Assembly (NCBI GenBank): GCA_947494695.1
Contig: CANLWB010000001.1
Coordinates: 310,001 to 374,000, forward strand
DNA length: 64,000 nt
Origin: an uncultured Flavobacteriaceae bacterium
GTDB lineage: Bacteria > Bacteroidota > Bacteroidia > Flavobacteriales > Flavobacteriaceae
Reading direction: 5' to 3'
Shown here: piece by piece, positions 60,466 to 64,000 of the stretch
Layout of the letters: each line of letters begins with the position of its first letter
How positions within the stretch are numbered: position 1 is the stretch's first letter
The notes under the pieces: generated by a model
What the model was told of the DNA's origin: nothing
The model's input: only the letters and a program-made list of their open reading frames with translations
The model's database searches: none
Translations under genes and position numbers: made by a program

Positions 60466-61371
60466 ATGTCCCACAAATCTAAAAATGTCCTACTAGGCAT
60501 AGTACTTCTTCTATGCCCAACCTTAAGTGTTTTGGCACAAGTTCCTGTAAATGGTTTTTACCCAAAAAAGAATACACTTACTATCGCACCCAGTTATTCC
60601 TATAAAAGCTCTGATCAGTTTTTTAGGGGATCTACCTTATCAGAAGGAAATCCGGCAGAACTCGGAAAAATCTCATCATCTATTGTATCATTCTATGGCC
60701 AATATGCTATATTAGATTGGTTGTCTTCAACAGTCACCTTACCATTTATTAGTGTTAAAAGTGAAACCGGTCAACCTGATCCTGTACAAAATGTAGATCA
60801 GGTAGACGGTATTCAAGATCTAGGCATTTTTACGAAAGCTAGAATTCTAGAGAAAAAATACGATAATTCTTCTAAAATAACACTGGGAGGAGCTTTTGGA
60901 GCTACTTTACCTGTTGGTAATTATGAAGGAGCCGGTGTACTCTCTCTTGGAAACCAAGCTACAACTGTTAATGGCTCTACAATTTTCCTGTACTCTACGC
61001 CTATTAACATTTTTAGTGAACTCCAATTAGGATATAGCCTTAGAAATAGTAATGATTTTGACATTCCAAATGCAATGCTATACAGTGCTAAGGTTGGATA
61101 TCATAACGAACTGTTTTATGTGCATGTTAAATTAGATATACAAGATTCTATGTCTGGACTAGATATTGGTTCTCCAGAATTTGGAGCAGCTGGTGGAGCA
61201 GCGGTTTTACCAGAAACCGAAGTAGATTTCACAAATCTATCTTTTGATTTTTATATTCCCATATATAAAGACAATATGGGTATTTCTACTGGTTATGGTA
61301 CAACTTTAACCGGAAGAAATTATAATAAAGAATCCGTCTTTTCTTTTGGATTGGTATATACAGCGAGATAA
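60466..61371 (+). CDS. Predicted outer-membrane beta-barrel protein
   Basis: Protein of 301 residues with signal peptide (1-26, ending SVLAQ) and about twelve amphipathic strands with glycine-rich turns (LTIAPSYSYKSSDQFFRG, KITLGGAFGATLPVGNY, INIFSELQLGYSLRN, VSTGYGTTLTGRN-like end) finishing in the aromatic VYTAR segment. It resembles the transporter-like or MetA-pathway-type barrels annotated in Bacteroidota. Substrate unknown. Followed by a strong terminator. Confidence 0.75.
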   Translation: MSHKSKNVLLGIVLLLCPTLSVLAQVPVNGFYPKKNTLTIAPSYSYKSSDQFFRGSTLSEGNPAELGKISSSIVSFYGQYAILDWLSSTVTLPFISVKSETGQPDPVQNVDQVDGIQDLGIFTKARILEKKYDNSSKITLGGAFGATLPVGNYEGAGVLSLGNQATTVNGSTIFLYSTPINIFSELQLGYSLRNSNDFDIPNAMLYSAKVGYHNELFYVHVKLDIQDSMSGLDIGSPEFGAAGGAAVLPETEVDFTNLSFDFYIPIYKDNMGISTGYGTTLTGRNYNKESVFSFGLVYTAR

Positions 61372-61408
61372 ACAAGTATTATAACTTACCCGAGTGTCAA
61401 TTTACCTA

Positions 61409-61447
61409 AACACCATCAAATCAACATATTTGATGGTGTTTAATTTT
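61409..61447 (+). terminator. Terminator of the outer-membrane protein gene
   Basis: AACACCATCAAAT (61409-61421) / ATTTGATGGTGTT (61428-61440) perfect 13-bp stem followed by a T-rich run. Confidence 0.9.
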
Positions 61448-61462
61448 TTAAAGACATACGTC

Positions 61463-61600
61463 ATGTTCACAACACAAAAAACACTTACCCTATCTATCTA
61501 ATTATTGTTTATTTCGTGTAAACAACAGCCTAAATAAAATCTTATAAAAGAAACTGAATCCCAAAGTTGAAGAATCCAAAAAAACCTTCTGTAAAACTGT
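61463..61600 (+). pseudogene. Degenerate lipoprotein gene
   Basis: ATG 61463 opens MFTTQKTLTLSI, then a stop; in the same frame LLFISCKQQPK (a lipobox) follows, then further stops. This is what remains of a small lipoprotein gene after several nonsense changes. Confidence 0.4.
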
Positions 61601-61643
61601 CAACCTATTTTAGGACGACTCAGTTTAAAAGGGAATAAAAAAA

Positions 61644-61673
61644 GGGACAAATCAAATAATTCTGATTTGTCCC
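61644..61673 (-). terminator. Terminator of tRNA-Leu
   Basis: GGGACAAATCA (61644-61654) / TGATTTGTCCC (61663-61673) perfect 11-bp stem. On the minus strand it ends in TTTTTTTATT directly after the tRNA. Confidence 0.92.
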
Positions 61674-61679
61674 AGTAGG

Positions 61680-61761
61680 TACTCAAGGTGGGAATCGAAC
61701 CCACACTCCCGAAAGAACTGGATTTTGAATCCAGCGCGTCTACCAATTCCGCCACTTGAGC
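61680..61761 (-). tRNA. tRNA-Leu(CAA)
   Basis: Minus-strand cloverleaf of 82 bases: acceptor GCTCAAG/CTTGAGT with discriminator A, D arm GGCGGAATTGGTAGACGC, anticodon arm CTGGA-TTCAAAA-TCCAG with anticodon CAA (decodes UUG), a class II variable arm (TTCTTTCGGGAGT) and T arm GTGGGTTCGATTCCCAC. CCA is not encoded. A terminator follows. Confidence 0.97.
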
Positions 61762-61906
61762 ATTTCGGATAGCAAAAGTATATATTTTTTCGATAAATAA
61801 TCACAAAATTACCGGTCAATATCCTTTTTAGGTGAAAATAAATGTATAAATTTGCACCTCGTTTAAAATAAGGTAGTCTTTACGTACTATAAAACAACTT
61901 GTTACT

Positions 61907-62848
61907 ATGGCCGTTGTAAATACTGAAGCCAAAATTTTTGCATGTACTCAGAGTAAAGTCTTAGGTGAAAAAATCGCTAAAGCTTTCGGTGCTAATTTAG
62001 GTAATGTTATCACATCAACTTACAGCGATGGAGAATTTCAACCATCCTATGAAGAATCTATTCGTGGAACCAGAATTTTTATTATTGGTTCAACAAATCC
62101 AGGGCCACAGAACCTAATGGAAATGTTGTTAATGATTGATGCAGCCAAACGCGCATCTGCGAGACACATTACAGCAGTAATGCCTTATTTTGGATGGGCA
62201 AGACAAGATAGAAAAGACAAACCAAGAGTGCCAATCGCTGCGAAATTAGTAGCTAAGATGTTGGAGAGCGCTGGCGCAACTCGTATTATAACAATGGATT
62301 TGCATGCCGATCAAATTCAGGGCTTTTTTGAAAGACCGGTAGATCATTTATTTGCATCAACGATCTTTCTACCTTACTTAAAGAGTTTAAACTTAGATAA
62401 CTTAACAATAGCCTCTCCAGATATGGGAGGTTCTAAGAGAGCTTATGCATATTCTAAGGCTTTAGAAAGTGATGTTGTAATTTGTTATAAACAACGAGCG
62501 AAAGCCAATGTGATTTCTCATATGGAACTTATTGGTGATGTTACTGGGAAGAATGTGGTGTTGGTGGATGATATGGTAGATACGGCTGGGACTCTAACGA
62601 AAGCAGCCGATTTAATGATTGAGCGAGGAGCATTAAGCGTAAGAGCTATTTGTACCCATCCATTATTATCTGGAAATGCTTACGAAAGATTACAGAATTC
62701 CAAATTACAGGAACTTATAGTAACAGACTCTATTCCATTATCACAAGAGAGTGATAAAGTTAGAGTTCTAGGTTGTGCAGATCTATTTGCTGAAGTTATG
62801 GACAAAGTTCACAACAACCAGTCTATTAGTTCTAAATTTGTCATGTAG
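61907..62848 (+). CDS. prs: Ribose-phosphate pyrophosphokinase
   Basis: Makes PRPP from ribose 5-phosphate and ATP. 313 residues: N-terminal SKVLGEKIAKAFGANLG, PYFGWARQDRKDKPRVPIAAKL (ATP site), flexible loop, and the PRPP-binding VVLVDDMVDTAGTLTKAADL. Class I enzyme. A TAAATTTG at 61847-61854 is the probable -7 element. It is followed by rplY after 80 bases. Confidence 0.98.
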   Translation: MAVVNTEAKIFACTQSKVLGEKIAKAFGANLGNVITSTYSDGEFQPSYEESIRGTRIFIIGSTNPGPQNLMEMLLMIDAAKRASARHITAVMPYFGWARQDRKDKPRVPIAAKLVAKMLESAGATRIITMDLHADQIQGFFERPVDHLFASTIFLPYLKSLNLDNLTIASPDMGGSKRAYAYSKALESDVVICYKQRAKANVISHMELIGDVTGKNVVLVDDMVDTAGTLTKAADLMIERGALSVRAICTHPLLSGNAYERLQNSKLQELIVTDSIPLSQESDKVRVLGCADLFAEVMDKVHNNQSISSKFVM

Positions 62849-62928
62849 TTTCGATGACACCGAATTATGCTATCGCAAGATAGTTGAGGTTAACTAGAAT
62901 AATAAATAAATAATTATAAATTAAAATC

Positions 62929-63570
62929 ATGAAATCAATTACAATCAACGGATCTCAAAGAGAAAGCGTGGGCAAAAAAGCGACAAAAGCCTTACGTAAT
63001 GCTGGTCAGGTTCCTTGCGTGTTATACGGAGGAGAAAAACCAGTTCATTTCGCAGCAGCAGAATTAGCATTCTCCAAACTTGTTTACACTCCGAATGCAC
63101 ATACTGTTGTAATTAATTTAGATAATGGTGAAACGTTAAATGCTGTATTACAGGATATTCAATTTCACCCGGTAACAGATAAAATCTTGCACATAGATTT
63201 TTACCAGTTATTTGAAGACAAAGAAATTGCTTTAAATATTCCTGTGCAGCTAGTAGGAAACTCAAAAGGTGTTAAAAATGGTGGTGTTTTAAGAAGAAAC
63301 AACAGAAAGCTTCGTATCAAAGCATTACCTGCTAACTTACCCGATTTTATCGAGATAGACATTACGCCTTTAAAAATTGGTGATAAAGTTTACGTTGGAG
63401 ATTTAACAAACGATAAATATGCATTCTTACATACCGATAATACTGTAGTATGTCAAATTAAGACGTCTAGGGTAGCCGTTGAAGATGAAGAGGATGATGA
63501 AGAATTAGAAGAAGGAGCAGCACCAGCTGAAGGAGCAGAAGCGGCAGAAGCACCAGCAGCTCAAGAATAA
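62929..63570 (+). CDS. rplY: Ribosomal protein bL25, long (Ctc) form
   Basis: 5S rRNA-binding protein of 213 residues: an N-terminal L25 domain (about 1-95, [25 protein letters not shown]), a C-terminal Ctc/TL5 beta domain (about 96-185) and an acidic tail rich in Glu and Ala ([18 protein letters not shown]). The prs-rplY-pth order is widespread in Bacteria. Terminator follows. Confidence 0.97.
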   Translation: MKSITINGSQRESVGKKATKALRNAGQVPCVLYGGEKPVHFAAAELAFSKLVYTPNAHTVVINLDNGETLNAVLQDIQFHPVTDKILHIDFYQLFEDKEIALNIPVQLVGNSKGVKNGGVLRRNNRKLRIKALPANLPDFIEIDITPLKIGDKVYVGDLTNDKYAFLHTDNTVVCQIKTSRVAVEDEEDDEELEEGAAPAEGAEAAEAPAAQE

Positions 63571-63593
63571 CATATTATCAATTTAAAATATAG

Positions 63594-63626
63594 AAAGCAT
63601 CTTGTATTACAAGATGCTTTTTTATT
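63594..63626 (+). terminator. Terminator after rplY
   Basis: AAAGCATCTTGT (63594-63605) / ACAAGATGCTTT (63609-63620) with a run of T residues. Confidence 0.92.
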
Positions 63627-63698
63627 TTTACATCAAGAAGTGGTTTAATCAAGAAAAGATTAAAACATTTCTAAGAACTGATGTAAATATTAAGACGT

Positions 63699-64000
63699 AT
63701 GTATGGGTTTTTATTAAAGTTATTTAAGAGAAAAGAAAAACCAGAAGTACAAGAAAATATTATGAAGAAGTATTTAATAGTTGGTTTAGGAAATATTGGC
63801 GAGACATATGTAAATACGCGTCATAATATTGGATTTAAGGTACTAGATCATTTTGCAGATAAAGAATCATTAACTTTCGAAACTCAAAAGCTAGGGGATA
63901 TGGCTACGTTTAAATTGAAAGGACGGACATTTATCTTTTTAAAACCTAATACATTTATGAATTTAAGTGGCAAAGCTATATTGTATTGGATGACTAAAGA
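63699..64000 (+). CDS. pth: Peptidyl-tRNA hydrolase, 3' end outside the window
   Basis: Recycles peptidyl-tRNA released from ribosomes. The first 100 codons are present. The frame opens at ATG 63699 (MYGFLLKLFKRKEKPE), a 21-residue basic leader; a second ATG at 63762 starts MKKYLIVGLGNIGETYVNT, where most Pth proteins begin. Catalytic His lies in NTRHNIGFKVLD, with the conserved LKPNTFMNLSGKA further on. The leader is seen in some flavobacterial homologues, so either start may be used. Confidence 0.93.
   Translation, partial: MYGFLLKLFKRKEKPEVQENIMKKYLIVGLGNIGETYVNTRHNIGFKVLDHFADKESLTFETQKLGDMATFKLKGRTFIFLKPNTFMNLSGKAILYWMTK

Overview
The window is a chromosomal segment from a member of the Flavobacteriaceae (Bacteroidota). 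The evidence is AT-rich DNA, gliding-motility genes gldE and gldD next to mutY and ssb, TonB-dependent receptors with Bacteroidota-type plug regions, promoters of the TTTG-N19/21-TATATTTG type, genes that mostly lack Shine-Dalgarno sequences, a DUF4199 membrane protein, and a thiamine receptor behind a TPP riboswitch. Both ends cut through genes: an aldo/keto reductase on the left and peptidyl-tRNA hydrolase on the right.

Layout. 0-9.6 kb: hybrid histidine kinase, RNase G, a 30-residue basic protein, HU, MutY, SSB, GldE, GldD. 9.7-17.8 kb: looser DNA with small lipoproteins, a heavy-metal-associated domain protein, the ribosomal pair bL21/bL27, a papain-like lipoprotein, a secreted PilJ-repeat protein and two unrecognised small proteins, with decayed stretches and an IS-like inverted repeat. 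17.9-24 kb: a TonB-dependent receptor divergent from a LytS/LytTR two-component pair, then adenosylhomocysteinase. 24.1-31.4 kb: a tight co-directional run (phosphopantetheinyl transferase, GGGP synthase, thiamine-binding protein, PnuC-type transporter, NadR-like kinase fused to DUF4301, ArfB-like hydrolase) followed by a TPP riboswitch and its receptor. 31.7-38.2 kb: GreA, HIT protein, histidine kinase, flavin reductase, DUF3127, AtoE, Aat.

38.4-44.2 kb is the accessory island. It has an orphan TssD (Hcp-like tube protein of the Bacteroidota type VI system) with an extra C-terminal domain, a LysM/M23 peptidase that appears to carry the same extra domain, and a row of lipoproteins that could be immunity proteins. 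These are followed by two unrecognised small proteins, a roughly 195-bp region dense in nested inverted repeats, and a Cro/C1-type regulator. A degenerate repeat of about 45 bp occurs at about 39.03, 41.93 and 44.14 kb. No other T6SS genes are present.

44.2-58.5 kb is mostly housekeeping: DUF2490 protein, Tag, a thioredoxin-like protein, a TonB-like protein, a truncated outer-membrane gene, TruB, UppP, DUF3098, FtsX, LeuRS, SemiSWEET, alanine dehydrogenase, a zinc peptidase and a membrane-anchored MutS-like ATPase. 59-64 kb holds a Fic protein preceded by two palindromic operators of identical geometry (the second overlaps the start codon), an outer-membrane protein, tRNA-Leu(CAA), Prs, bL25 and the start of Pth.

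The best candidates for something undescribed are the TssD/M23/lipoprotein cassette with its shared domain, the structured element at 43.4-43.6 kb with its neighbouring small genes, and the Fic double operator. The thiamine salvage cluster, with a NadR-like kinase that may act on thiamine, comes next.
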